41,890 nt of DNA. Origin: JAYEIH01 sp034659995. GTDB taxonomy: Archaea; Methanobacteriota_B; Thermococci; Methanofastidiosales; B48-G16. Where the stretch lies: the NCBI GenBank assembly GCA_034659995.1, contig JAYEIH010000097.1, positions 1-41,890 on the forward strand, read 5' to 3'. Position 1 is the first letter of the stretch. Each line of letters begins with the position of its first letter. This document shows positions 7,976-15,625 of the stretch, one piece after another. The position numbers and the translations under genes are program-made. Below the pieces are notes generated by a model. It made no database searches and was not told the origin of the DNA. It saw only the letters and a list, made by a program, of their open reading frames with translations.

Positions 7976-9078
7976 TCAGTTCCCCTCCTTGTCCTTGCCT
8001 TTGCCGGGGTTATCCTTGTCCTTGTCCTTGTCTTTGCCTTTTCCAGGGTTGTCTTTGTCCTTATCCTTGCCTTTGCCTTTTCCAGAGTTGTCTTTATCCT
8101 TGTCCTTNNNNNNNNNNNNNNNNNNNNNNNNNNNNNNNNNNNNNNNNNNNNNNNNNNNNNNNNNNNNNNNNNNNNNNNNNNNNNNNNNNNNNNNNNNNNN
8201 NNNNNNNTCCCCTCCTTGTCCTTGCCTTTGCCGGGGTTATCCTTGTCCTTGTCCTTGTCTTTGCCTTTTCCAGGGTTGTCTTTGTCCTTATCCTTGCCTT
8301 TGCCTTTTCCAGAGTTGTCTTTATCCTTGTCCTTGCCTTTGCCTTTTCCAGAGTTGTCTTTATCCTTGTCCTTACCGTTGTTATCCTTGTCCTCTTTCCT
8401 CTTTTCTTTTTCCTCTCTTTTGGTTTGCAATCGCAGTTCTCTCTCCTCTCGCTTCGTTTGCAGTTCCATCTCTCTTTCTTCTTTCCTCAGTTTCCTCCCC
8501 TCTACCTTTTCCAAATACCTATTTGTGGCTTTCATTCGTGCTTCACAGGAGGTCAGCAGGCCAAATGCTCTTCCTGTCTTTCCTTCTTCCAGTGCCTGCA
8601 GTATTTTATCAAATGTCGGGAGCATATTGCTCAGGTGCGAGTCCGCAGAGTTGGGAAGCGTACCATTTATATCCTGAATATAATACACAGTGCCATTTAC
8701 ATCAGTGCCATTTACATCGCCAAAGTAGTACCCTTCCTCTGTTTCTCCAAAGTAAAACTCGTAATCTCCTATGGTATATGCAGTAGCATTTATCTCCTCT
8801 GCTGTTGAGTTTGAGTCACTGTACAGGAAAAAAACAGATTCTACTGAGTCATAAAAATCATCTACCTCTTTGTAAAGTTTTTCTTCTATCGTCGAGTTCG
8901 TACTGGTCCCATTGGCCTCTGTTCCATTGGTATCCTCATTGCCCATGAAAAGTTCGACCTCTTCAAATGCACTTCCCTTTAACTGGGCCATTAAACTCAT
9001 ATTTGAGCTTCCTGGTGGAATCAATGCGATTAAAAGGCCTATTGCCAATGCAGCAAGAAAAATTTTTTTGTTTTTCAT
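7976..9078 (-). CDS. Secreted, sequon-rich protein with a Lys/Asp repeat tail; interrupted by an assembly gap
   Basis: Signal peptide (MKNKKIFLAALAIGLLIALI), then an acidic ectodomain with eight N-x-S/T glycosylation sequons (mostly NGT) before about residue 140. A charged helical, probably coiled-coil stretch (about 170-225) leads to a tail of repeats of the type DKDKDNSGKGKGK, ending KDKEGN and TGA at 7978-7976. The 100 N at 8108-8207 break the frame. However, the 127 bases on each side of the gap are identical, and collapsing them gives one clean frame of 291 residues. No family is recognised. The DxDxDNSGK pattern resembles calcium-binding loops, which is inference. A strong promoter sits 25 bases before the ATG. 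It is expected to be an exported, glycosylated surface protein, co-transcribed with the receiver domain. Confidence 0.75.
7981..8334. repeat. 127-base identical flanks of an assembly gap
   Basis: Bases 7981-8107 and 8208-8334 match at every position, including the end of the reading frame, and lie on either side of the 100 N. Two contigs that really overlap appear to have been joined with a default spacer rather than merged. Within each copy there are also the short internal repeats that encode the Lys/Asp tail. Confidence 0.85.
8108..8207. other. Assembly gap (100 N)
   Basis: A run of exactly 100 N, the usual placeholder for unknown gap length. Because the flanks are the same 127 bases, the true gap may be zero or negative. 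It falls inside the tail-repeat region of the secreted protein gene, where short reads assemble poorly. Confidence 0.95.
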
Positions 9079-9099
9079 AATTAAACTCTCTTTTTGGCT

Positions 9100-9114
9100 T
9101 ATTTAAAGCTTTCG
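9100..9114 (-). promoter_or_regulatory. BRE/TATA promoter of the sequon-rich protein gene
   Basis: On the minus strand this reads CGAAAGCTTTAAATA, a purine-rich BRE joined to a TATA box, about 25 bases before the ATG at 9078. That implies a leaderless or nearly leaderless transcript. Near-identical elements lie before the mrp cluster and the 63-residue membrane protein. Confidence 0.7.
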
Positions 9115-9209
9115 CCTTCCATTATGTTTTATTTTATTTCATAATGTTATTTTAAAGTTTTTAATAGTTTATAATCGTTCACTTGTAGGTTTTGAGAAAA
9201 AATATACTC

Positions 9210-10148
9210 TCAATACTCATTTAATATTATTAAATTATTTCTTCCTATCTTCTTTTTGCTTATTACATCTTTAATTTCCATTTCATTCAGCAACTGGCTT
9301 ACTTTTGATTTTGAAAATCCAGTCTCCTTTACAATGTCGTTCTGTAAGTATTTCCCATCGTTTTGCTCTAATATACTGAGTATCATCTCCTCATCGGAAA
9401 AGAAATACTCCTTTTTCTCCTTATTCCTCCTTATGAGTATAAAAAATGTACCTATTAGTATTCCTACAATAATAAGCGCCGCAAAAAGATATATTCCCTT
9501 ATTTCTTTCTTCTTGCTTCTCCGGGGTCCCACTGGGGGAGTTCTCATCTGTACTTTCAAATCGCTCTAACGCAAGAGAGGGCTCTTTTTCACCGAAGGTT
9601 CTGGGTCCGTACCAGATCAGGGTATTGCTCCTCGTCTCGTCCGGCGGTGGGTATGCCTGTCTGTAAATGAAGCTCTGAGGAAATTCGAGTATCATGGTCT
9701 CATTTTTGGCCAGGTGGTATCCGCCCAAAAACACATCACCTGCAAGCAGTCTATTTTCCTTTTTTTCCGCAAACCCGTACCAGAGAAACTGAAATTTTAC
9801 TACGCCGTAGTCTTTGTTGATGGTTTCCACAACACCATAGCTGAGGTTGAGATTCTCGATCTTCATGCTTCTATTCGTTGTAAGGTTTAACTTATCTATG
9901 GTCTCTTGGATCCCCATCTGTTTCTCTTCAATTAATACCTCCTTTTCTTCCTCAAGTGCCTCTATGTATTCTTCAAAAAAGGCTTTATCCTCCTCATTTT
10001 TTAACTCAAATCTCGTTTCGAACTCCCAGAACGCAGTTCCGTCCTCGCGTATGGTAATATGTGTGGTATCCTCACTCTCCTTGGAGGTTACCTGAGGGAT
10101 CAGGAGCAAGAGTAGGAAGACGAACACAAGACACAGTTTATTCTTCAT
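9210..10148 (-). CDS. Membrane-anchored winged-helix regulator with an extracytoplasmic domain
   Basis: 312 residues from the ATG at 10148. A signal/anchor (LCLVFVFLLLLLIPQVTS) is followed by an extracytoplasmic domain of about 190 residues with a helical, Glu-rich part and NLTT/NRS/NLS/NET sequons. A transmembrane helix (GIYLFAALIIVGILIGTFFIL) is followed by a basic patch and a cytoplasmic winged helix at the C-terminus (LQNDIVKETGFSKSKVSQLL). The layout matches archaeal proteins of the DUF7345/DUF7343 kind; I assign it by architecture, not alignment. It should sense something outside and bind DNA directly. The start is chosen because TTTTATAAG lies about 29 bases upstream; an in-frame ATG at 10163 is possible. 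It lies between the surface-protein operon and the mrp cluster, all on the minus strand. Confidence 0.75.
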   Translation of the reverse strand: MKNKLCLVFVFLLLLLIPQVTSKESEDTTHITIREDGTAFWEFETRFELKNEEDKAFFEEYIEALEEEKEVLIEEKQMGIQETIDKLNLTTNRSMKIENLNLSYGVVETINKDYGVVKFQFLWYGFAEKKENRLLAGDVFLGGYHLAKNETMILEFPQSFIYRQAYPPPDETRSNTLIWYGPRTFGEKEPSLALERFESTDENSPSGTPEKQEERNKGIYLFAALIIVGILIGTFFILIRRNKEKKEYFFSDEEMILSILEQNDGKYLQNDIVKETGFSKSKVSQLLNEMEIKDVISKKKIGRNNLIILNEY

Positions 10149-10251
10149 TAGCACATAGTGCATCCCTGAACTTATAAAACTTTTCTTCTCCCATGAAAGT
10201 TGATAAATCCCATATGAATTCATTGATAAGAAAAAAAGAAGAGAGGGTTGT

Positions 10252-11241
10252 TTATAGGACTACGTCCAGGTAGAGAAGCACAAGCCCAATGAGAGAGATG
10301 AGCGTCACCTGCACCCAGAACATCCGCGCAATCTGGTCTATTTTCAGTCGTGCAAACGAGGTTCGTACCACGGTCACAGAGACCAGAATGACTGCGAATG
10401 CCTTAATCAAGAAGAATACAAAGTCTATTACGTAGTTTAAGTACTGCGAGAGTTCAAAGTACTGCGAGAGTCCGTATGGGAAGAAGAGAGCCACAACTAT
10501 AGAAGCCATTACTATGGTCTTGACCGCATCTGCCATATAAAACATTCCGAGGTTTTTCCCCGAGTACTCTACAAGCAGCCCCCCGGCAATCTCTGTTTCC
10601 GCTTCCGGCACATCGAAAGGGATTTTCGAGAGCTCAAGAGGAGTAACTATAAGAAGTACACCGAGAAGCACAACAAGCCCAAGAATTCCAAAGACTCCAA
10701 CGTCGTTCCACAGTGGATTGCTAGACATTACATCCAGACTAAACGCCTCTGCCATTGGATAAAGTTTATTCAGTCTCCAGACTATTCCAATAATCGTCAC
10801 AGCCAGCGGGAACTCATAGCTGATCATTGCCACCATCTCTCGCTGTGCACCTACGGTGGCATAAGGCGACGAGGATGCAAATCCGCCAATTATTAAGCAT
10901 ATAGCCGGAAGCATCAGGAGATAGAGTATCAGGATCATATCCCCCTTTGTTGAGAGTATCGGTTCAGATCCCAGTGGTATATAGAGCAGGATAGTTATCA
11001 CAGATGCCAGAGAGAGTATAGGCATCAAATTGAACACCCAGCCTACGGCATTCTCCGGGACAAGACTGTCCTTCAAAAATAACTTTCGTACATCCTTAAA
11101 AGGCTGTGTTATCGGTGGTCCAACTCTCATCTGCATGTGCGCATGAAGCTTCCTATCTATACCTTTGTAAAGAAGCCCAAAAATTATTCCGAAAAGCGCT
11201 ATACCGCAAGACCCTATCAACGTTTTTAAAATTAATATCAT
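10252..11241 (-). CDS. NuoH/MbhM-like complex I membrane subunit
   Basis: 329 residues, about eight membrane helices. The NuoH-family signatures are clear: GAQREMVAMISYEFPLA and FDVPEAETEIAGGLLVEYSG. In complex I and Mbh hydrogenases this subunit joins the membrane arm to the catalytic arm. It is the last gene of the cluster, its ATG directly following the stop of the preceding subunit. Here there are no NuoB/C/D/I-type (MbhJ/K/L/N) genes beside it, so its usual partners must be encoded elsewhere or be absent. The acidic residues of the helix 5-6 loop that normally face the electron-transfer module are retained, which argues against simple decay. Confidence 0.9.
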   Translation of the reverse strand: MILILKTLIGSCGIALFGIIFGLLYKGIDRKLHAHMQMRVGPPITQPFKDVRKLFLKDSLVPENAVGWVFNLMPILSLASVITILLYIPLGSEPILSTKGDMILILYLLMLPAICLIIGGFASSSPYATVGAQREMVAMISYEFPLAVTIIGIVWRLNKLYPMAEAFSLDVMSSNPLWNDVGVFGILGLVVLLGVLLIVTPLELSKIPFDVPEAETEIAGGLLVEYSGKNLGMFYMADAVKTIVMASIVVALFFPYGLSQYFELSQYLNYVIDFVFFLIKAFAVILVSVTVVRTSFARLKIDQIARMFWVQVTLISLIGLVLLYLDVVL

Positions 11242-11577
11242 TTATAGTCCCCCTACAAGAATTAATACGGCAGCCATGACAACAACAAGCCAGCCAACAT
11301 AATCATTTATATTACCTGTATGTCCCTTTTTCAATGGGGTGTAATATGGTTTCAATGCCTCTATAAATCCCCAGTACACATTACTTCCTTTTACGTGCAT
11401 TCCTTTTTTATCCGTCTCGTTTCCAGAGAGAAACGGTTTTCCTTTCTCTCCCTGAGATCGTACTGTTTTTCCTCCAAGAGAGTAAATGATATAAGATATA
11501 AGGAAGATTACTGCAAGCCCAAACAGCCAGTATAACGCACTCCATGCACCGTAGCCTGTTTCAAGCGTTCCTATCAT
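11242..11577 (-). CDS. MbhI-like small membrane subunit
   Basis: 111 residues with one membrane helix near each end (about 12-35 and 90-111) and a polar loop between. Position (after the MrpD-like and before the MbhM-like gene), size and helix pattern match MbhI of Mbh/Mbs complexes, a linker between the antiporter module and the M subunit; sequence similarity was not computed. The ATG at 11577 is preferred because GGAGGTG lies six bases upstream and is embedded in the end of the mrpD frame. An in-frame GTG three codons earlier lies too close to that site. Confidence 0.7.
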   Translation of the reverse strand: MIGTLETGYGAWSALYWLFGLAVIFLISYIIYSLGGKTVRSQGEKGKPFLSGNETDKKGMHVKGSNVYWGFIEALKPYYTPLKKGHTGNINDYVGWLVVVMAAVLILVGGL

Positions 11578-11578
11578 A

Positions 11579-13129
11579 TTATACACCTCCTAAAATCGCT
11601 GTTATATAGTCCATATGGTTCACCAGTGCATTTACTGCCGGTGAGACAAGCTCATCCACTATTACATCGGGGAAAAGCCCAAATAGTACTACAATAGCCG
11701 ATAGAACAAACATAGCGGCAACCATCGAACTCGGTTCTTTCTTTACCTCCATAAGTTTTGGTCCAAGGAAAACACTCTGGAAAACTTTGACAAAGGACGC
11801 CAGTGTAAGCACAGAGACAATCATAGCTATTACAGACAGTGGCGGACTAAATTTGTAAACAGATTCATAGATCATCAGTTTAGAGGCAAATCCATTGAAA
11901 GGTGGCAATCCCGCTATAGCCGCAGCTCCGATTATAAAAAATATTGCTGTGAACTTCATTTTGTGAGCTAAACCACCCAGCTCATTTAGATTTCTCTTTC
12001 CTGTGGTATAAACAACAGCACCGGCGGTAAGGAATAGTAACCCTTTGTACATGGCATGATTTATTATATGAAATATTCCTCCCTCCATTGCTTTTATCCC
12101 ATAAGTGTTCAGTGCATGTCCATCAGTTAAAACAGCTAAACCTACACCCACACCAAGGAGCATATACCCTGTCTGAGAGATAGCATGATATGCCATCAGC
12201 CTTTTTATTTTTTTCTGGACAAGTGCCATTGTAACACCAATGAACATAGAAAGAATTCCCAGGACAATTATTATCCATCCTACTGTGTACGTGGAAATGC
12301 TTAGTCCGTAAAGGGTAAAACAGACCCTGAATATACCGTATAAACTTGCCTGCGAGTTTGCTACCAGGATCATTGTAATCGGTGCAGGCGCCTCAGCGTA
12401 CGCATCGGAAACCCACATATGCATTGGCACGGATCCTGCTTTCATCGCCAGCCCTGCTACAAACAGTGCCAGTGCAATCTTATCCAGCATCGTATACTCG
12501 ATCCGCGAAGCCAGGGTCGCTATATTGAGCGCATCATACTGTCCATAGAGTGTCCCCACAGCAAAGAGAACAAGCAGTGCTCCCAGCGTATATAGCACCA
12601 TCGTTTTAAAAGCCGCTTCAACAGATTCTCCTCTGTAAATCCTAAAACCAACAAGACCGCATGCTGCTATTGATGTAACCTCAAGGAATACAAAGAAGTT
12701 AAACATATCCCCTGTGAACTCCATACCAAACATTCCCGCAGTGAGGAGCAACAGTAAAGTATAGTATTTATCTTTTCCCGTTTCCTTGCCTATAAATCCC
12801 CATGAGTATATAGCCCCTACAAATGCCACTATAGCAGTAATTACCCCCATAAAGATAGACATTCCATCCACCTCAAGAACGATCCGTACCGGCATGCTGT
12901 GGCCGGACGGAAGTGGTATTCCCGGTGAGCTGCCGCCCATCGTGTAGACAAAAATACCATTATCAAATACTTCCAGCGCCAGTAAACCCACAAGATATAG
13001 GACAACACCCATAACGCCAATCACGAAAATGTTCCTCAGTTTATCATCTATTTTGCTTATAAGCGGTGTGGCAAATGCTGCCAAAAGTGGTACTGCTATT
13101 ATTAAAGCAGGTAAATGTTCATTAATCAT
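11579..13129 (-). CDS. mrpD: MrpD/MbhH-like antiporter subunit (NuoN family)
   Basis: 516 residues, about 14 membrane helices. The proton/sodium path residues are present: Glu in FFVFLEVTSIAACG (helix 5), Lys in GLAMKAGSVPMHMW (helix 7), Lys in MYKGLLFLTAGAV, and Lys in PPFNGFASKLMIYE (helix 12). This is the main ion-translocating subunit of Mrp antiporters and of the Mbh membrane arm. It overlaps the upstream MrpC stop by four bases (ATGA). There is only one NuoL/N-type subunit; the large MrpA is represented by the two small split genes upstream, the archaeal arrangement. Confidence 0.95.
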   Translation of the reverse strand: MINEHLPALIIAVPLLAAFATPLISKIDDKLRNIFVIGVMGVVLYLVGLLALEVFDNGIFVYTMGGSSPGIPLPSGHSMPVRIVLEVDGMSIFMGVITAIVAFVGAIYSWGFIGKETGKDKYYTLLLLLTAGMFGMEFTGDMFNFFVFLEVTSIAACGLVGFRIYRGESVEAAFKTMVLYTLGALLVLFAVGTLYGQYDALNIATLASRIEYTMLDKIALALFVAGLAMKAGSVPMHMWVSDAYAEAPAPITMILVANSQASLYGIFRVCFTLYGLSISTYTVGWIIIVLGILSMFIGVTMALVQKKIKRLMAYHAISQTGYMLLGVGVGLAVLTDGHALNTYGIKAMEGGIFHIINHAMYKGLLFLTAGAVVYTTGKRNLNELGGLAHKMKFTAIFFIIGAAAIAGLPPFNGFASKLMIYESVYKFSPPLSVIAMIVSVLTLASFVKVFQSVFLGPKLMEVKKEPSSMVAAMFVLSAIVVLFGLFPDVIVDELVSPAVNALVNHMDYITAILGGV

Positions 13130-13470
13130 CCTCTCAACCTCCGTACCTTCGAAGCGTCTACTGTCTTATAATGTTTATAAATTAATATTGCAAACGAGAG
13201 TATCAGGGCCGTGGTGGCCAGTCCTATGACAATGCTTGTCAGTGTAAGTGCCTGTGGTGTGGGCAGTGCCATGTTCTCCTTCGCCGCCATTGTGTAAATA
13301 GGTGCCACAGAGTCGGACCTGTATCCGAGTGTTATTAAAAACAGGTTAACTCCGCACTCCACTAAATTCAAACCTATTGCTATCTTTATCAAATTTCTTT
13401 TAAAAACAAGCGCGTAGAGTCCAAGTATCATCAGCAGAGCACATGCTATAAACGGGATATTATCTATCAT
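13126..13470 (-). CDS. mrpC: MrpC/MbhG-like subunit (NuoK family)
   Basis: 114 residues, three membrane helices. The NuoK-like central helix carries a glutamate (GLNLVECGVNLFLI), and PTPQALTLTSIVIGLATTALIL is the typical third-helix region. It pairs with MrpD in the antiporter core. Four-base ATGA overlaps join it to the genes on both sides, so its level should follow theirs. Confidence 0.93.
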   Translation of the reverse strand: MIDNIPFIACALLMILGLYALVFKRNLIKIAIGLNLVECGVNLFLITLGYRSDSVAPIYTMAAKENMALPTPQALTLTSIVIGLATTALILSFAILIYKHYKTVDASKVRRLRG

Positions 13471-13928
13471 TCCTCATCACCTCGTGTTACAGCGTATGCC
13501 ATCAGGAGCACTATACTACCTAGACCTGCAAGAACCTTTAGTGCAACAGCCCAGTTTAAAAGCGGAAGTATTCCTGCAGTATTCAGATCTCCCGGATTTA
13601 TACCACTCTCTACTGCTTTTCCGAAGATATTTCCTGTATTAGCCAGGAAGTTATAGAGGAATGTCGTTCCTATTCCCAGGAAAGCAATTCCGACAAAGGC
13701 AAGAGCTCCAGTGCTTTCCAGAATGGAGAGATTACTTTCCTTTATCCATCTTTCAACGGTTTCATGCCCATATGCTATTAATATCAGTGCTATTCCAGAT
13801 GCAACTACGGCTCCACCTTGGAATCCTCCTCCTGGTGTTAAATGACCGTGCATTATAATGTAAAATCCAAAGATCAGAATAAAACTGTATAAAATATTTG
13901 TTACCGTTCTAACTATCCGAGACATCAT
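13467..13928 (-). CDS. mrpB: MrpB/MbhF-like antiporter subunit
   Basis: 153 residues, four membrane helices. The MrpB signature HGHLTPGGGFQGGAVVASG is near residues 27-45. It is required for Mrp complex assembly and Na+/H+ exchange in studied systems. It is coupled by ATGA to the MbhE-like gene before it; two tandem ATGs begin the gene and the first coincides with the overlap. Confidence 0.95.
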   Translation of the reverse strand: MMSRIVRTVTNILYSFILIFGFYIIMHGHLTPGGGFQGGAVVASGIALILIAYGHETVERWIKESNLSILESTGALAFVGIAFLGIGTTFLYNFLANTGNIFGKAVESGINPGDLNTAGILPLLNWAVALKVLAGLGSIVLLMAYAVTRGDEE

Positions 13929-14191
13929 TTTATCTTCCTCCTGAAAAGTAGTGAAACGCCTACTACGGCAGTAAAGAGTACGGTAGCCTCTCCAAGTGTA
14001 TCAAATCCTCGGTAATCAAATACCACCGATGTTACCACATTGTTTGCGGCTGATTCCTCCTGTGCATTTTCAATCATATAATTATCCATATCATCCTCTG
14101 CCGGAGATCCAAAATCGTGCATATCCACAGCCGTTATCAGAAGAAATCCTGAAACTATTAACAGTGCTGCAAATGCTATAATTTTCTTCAT
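13925..14191 (-). CDS. MbhE-like subunit (MrpA/MrpB-related fragment)
   Basis: 88 residues: a hydrophobic N-terminus, an acidic external loop (PAEDDMDNYMIENAQEE) and a C-terminal helix after VVFDYRGFDTLGEATVLFTA. That motif is characteristic of the small E subunit of Mbh hydrogenases and of the MrpA C-terminal region. In bacterial MrpA it is part of one large polypeptide; here it is a separate gene. ATGA overlaps join both neighbours. Confidence 0.88.
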   Translation of the reverse strand: MKKIIAFAALLIVSGFLLITAVDMHDFGSPAEDDMDNYMIENAQEESAANNVVTSVVFDYRGFDTLGEATVLFTAVVGVSLLFRRKIK

Positions 14192-14436
14192 GTCTCTTCC
14201 CTCCTTACGGTGCCTTTAATGGCAAGTATAAATATAGCCGTTGTTAGAGCTGCGCCTATCCCAGCCTCTGCTATGGCAACATCAGGGGCCTGAAGTATAT
14301 AAAACTCCAGAGCAAGCAGTAAACTTGTAGCGGCAAAGGATATAACAGCGGCCAGAAGATCTTTAAACGTGATGGCCATCAGCGCGGTAGAAACTATCAA
14401 ACAGAGGAGCACTATCTGAAGTACCTCTTCAATCAT
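14188..14436 (-). CDS. MbhD-like subunit (DUF4040, split MrpA domain)
   Basis: 82 residues from the ATG at 14436, chosen for the AAGGTGAT just upstream; an in-frame ATG at 14460 lies deeper in mrpG. Three helices; LQAPDVAIAEAGIGAALTTA is the conserved DUF4040 motif that corresponds to the MbhD subunit and the C-terminal part of bacterial MrpA. It overlaps the end of mrpG by eight bases and the start of the MbhE-like gene by four. Confidence 0.9.
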   Translation of the reverse strand: MIEEVLQIVLLCLIVSTALMAITFKDLLAAVISFAATSLLLALEFYILQAPDVAIAEAGIGAALTTAIFILAIKGTVRREET

Positions 14437-14782
14437 TCTTATCACCTTCAAGTTCGTCAACTACGGCCTTTTTCGGAAGTATCCCGCTCTTATGAGCAGC
14501 TCTTGCAATAGCATGAGCTCCTGTGGGGTTGGTAATCACCAAAGCAAGTAATGCTACAACCGCATGGATTGCCAGTACTCCATAAGGAGTAGATCCCATG
14601 TGCCATTGGTGCAGTCCATAGATAACAACGCCAAAGGATGTGAATATAGAGCCAAAGGTCGTACACTTTGTCGCCGCGTGCAGTCGTGTATAGACATCAG
14701 GGAACCGTATCAGTCCAAAGGAGCCGAGTCCGTTGAAAAAGACCCCGATGCCCAAAAGTATATAGATTACGGAATCTATCAT
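14429..14782 (-). CDS. mrpG: MrpG/MbhC-like antiporter subunit
   Basis: 117 residues with three helices and the MrpG/PhaG pattern (GSFGLIRFPDVYTRLHAATKCTTFGSI written in parts: LGSFGLIRFPDVYTRLHAA, then KCTTFGS). The arginine and histidine of RLHA are the usual invariant ones. It starts one base inside the mrpF stop (TGATG). It is one of the small stabilising subunits of the Mrp complex. Confidence 0.93.
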   Translation of the reverse strand: MIDSVIYILLGIGVFFNGLGSFGLIRFPDVYTRLHAATKCTTFGSIFTSFGVVIYGLHQWHMGSTPYGVLAIHAVVALLALVITNPTGAHAIARAAHKSGILPKKAVVDELEGDKND

Positions 14783-15039
14783 CAGAGATCACCTTCCAGG
14801 TATTTAGCAATATAAAGCGTCCCTACGAAGGACAACAACGCGTAGACAATTGCAACATCTATATATATCGCCTCTTCGTATGCGGCACCGAGAACGATCA
14901 TGCTGGCAATTACCAATGTGTTTATGGTATCAAGTCCGACCACCCTATCTGGTGTTGTTGGCCCAAAAACAATTCTAATCACTCCAAATATCATAAAAAT
15001 TAGTAAAAGAACAGCTACTACAAAGAAAGTTTCCATCAT
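14782..15039 (-). CDS. mrpF: MrpF/MbhB-like antiporter subunit
   Basis: 85 residues, three helices, with FGPTTPDRVVGLDTINTLV, the MrpF signature. The start at 15039 gives an ATGA overlap with the mrpE stop and follows a GGAGG site that lies inside mrpE; the next codon is also ATG, and an in-frame ATG at 15060 is too far inside mrpE. It functions in the membrane complex with MrpE and MrpG. Confidence 0.92.
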   Translation of the reverse strand: MMETFFVVAVLLLIFMIFGVIRIVFGPTTPDRVVGLDTINTLVIASMIVLGAAYEEAIYIDVAIVYALLSFVGTLYIAKYLEGDL

Positions 15040-15539
15040 TCGGCAATCCTCCTTATCCATTCCGGAAATCCATTACAGACTTCCTCTATCTCCGGTTTCT
15101 TATGAACTACATTAATCCAGTGTATATAGAGATCATTTTTTTCTTCATCTATGTCAACGCTCAGTGTGCCGGGCGTTAGTGTTATCGAGTTCGCAAGCAG
15201 TGTTATCCCCAGATCCGTTCTGAGTCGGGGCGATATCTTCACAATGCCAGGCTTAATTCTCCCCGTTATAACCCTGTATGCAACGTCTATATTTGCCTTA
15301 GCCATTGCAAAAAAGAATGGAACAAGGTATACGATGAAGTATAACCATCTCACAGGATTTAACATTCTGTAATCTTCGTTCCTAAACAAGAGTTTTCTTC
15401 CGACCAATCCTGCCAGAATCGAAAGAATAACACCGGCAACAAGCTCTGCACTGCTCCAAAAAAGAATATCTCCAGTTCCTACAGTCAAAACAAGATATAA
15501 AACAAATGTCACTGCAGACGTAATCAGACTCGATTTCAT
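15036..15539 (-). CDS. mrpE: MrpE/MbhA-like antiporter subunit, first gene of the cluster
   Basis: 167 residues. Two hydrophobic helices near the N-terminus are followed by a soluble part with LTPGTLSVDIDEEKNDLYIHW, the MrpE signature, and HKKPEIEEVCNGFPEWI at the end. It leads a ten-gene run with order equivalent to mbhA-B-C-D-E-F-G-H-I-M. A strong promoter lies at 15585-15601 and AAGGAGGA shortly before the ATG. Confidence 0.93.
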   Translation of the reverse strand: MKSSLITSAVTFVLYLVLTVGTGDILFWSSAELVAGVILSILAGLVGRKLLFRNEDYRMLNPVRWLYFIVYLVPFFFAMAKANIDVAYRVITGRIKPGIVKISPRLRTDLGITLLANSITLTPGTLSVDIDEEKNDLYIHWINVVHKKPEIEEVCNGFPEWIRRIAE

Positions 15540-15584
15540 TCATATTCCTCCTTATTAGTTTTTTTATCAAGGGGTCAGGGAACG

Positions 15585-15601
15585 TATATTTAAAGCTTTC
15601 G
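15585..15601 (-). promoter_or_regulatory. BRE/TATA promoter of the mrp/mbh-like operon
   Basis: On the minus strand it reads CGAAAGCTTTAAATATA, about 50 bases before the mrpE ATG, which leaves a leader of roughly 20-25 bases carrying the AAGGAGGA ribosome binding site. No other promoter-like element stands out inside the cluster, so all ten genes are likely one transcript. Confidence 0.7.
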
Positions 15602-15625
15602 ATATGTGTTCTGAGAAAATGAGTA

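Noticed and set aside
7971..8808. Plus-strand frames rich in Leu/Ser/Pro across the repeat region
   Set aside because: They are the reverse reading of the Lys/Asp-repeat gene on the minus strand, which has a signal peptide, a promoter and a proper stop.
7636..9078. One 480-residue protein fusing the repeat protein and the receiver domain
   Set aside because: The fusion arises only because the 100-N gap shifts the frame. The receiver domain has its own ribosome binding site and the repeat gene its own TGA.
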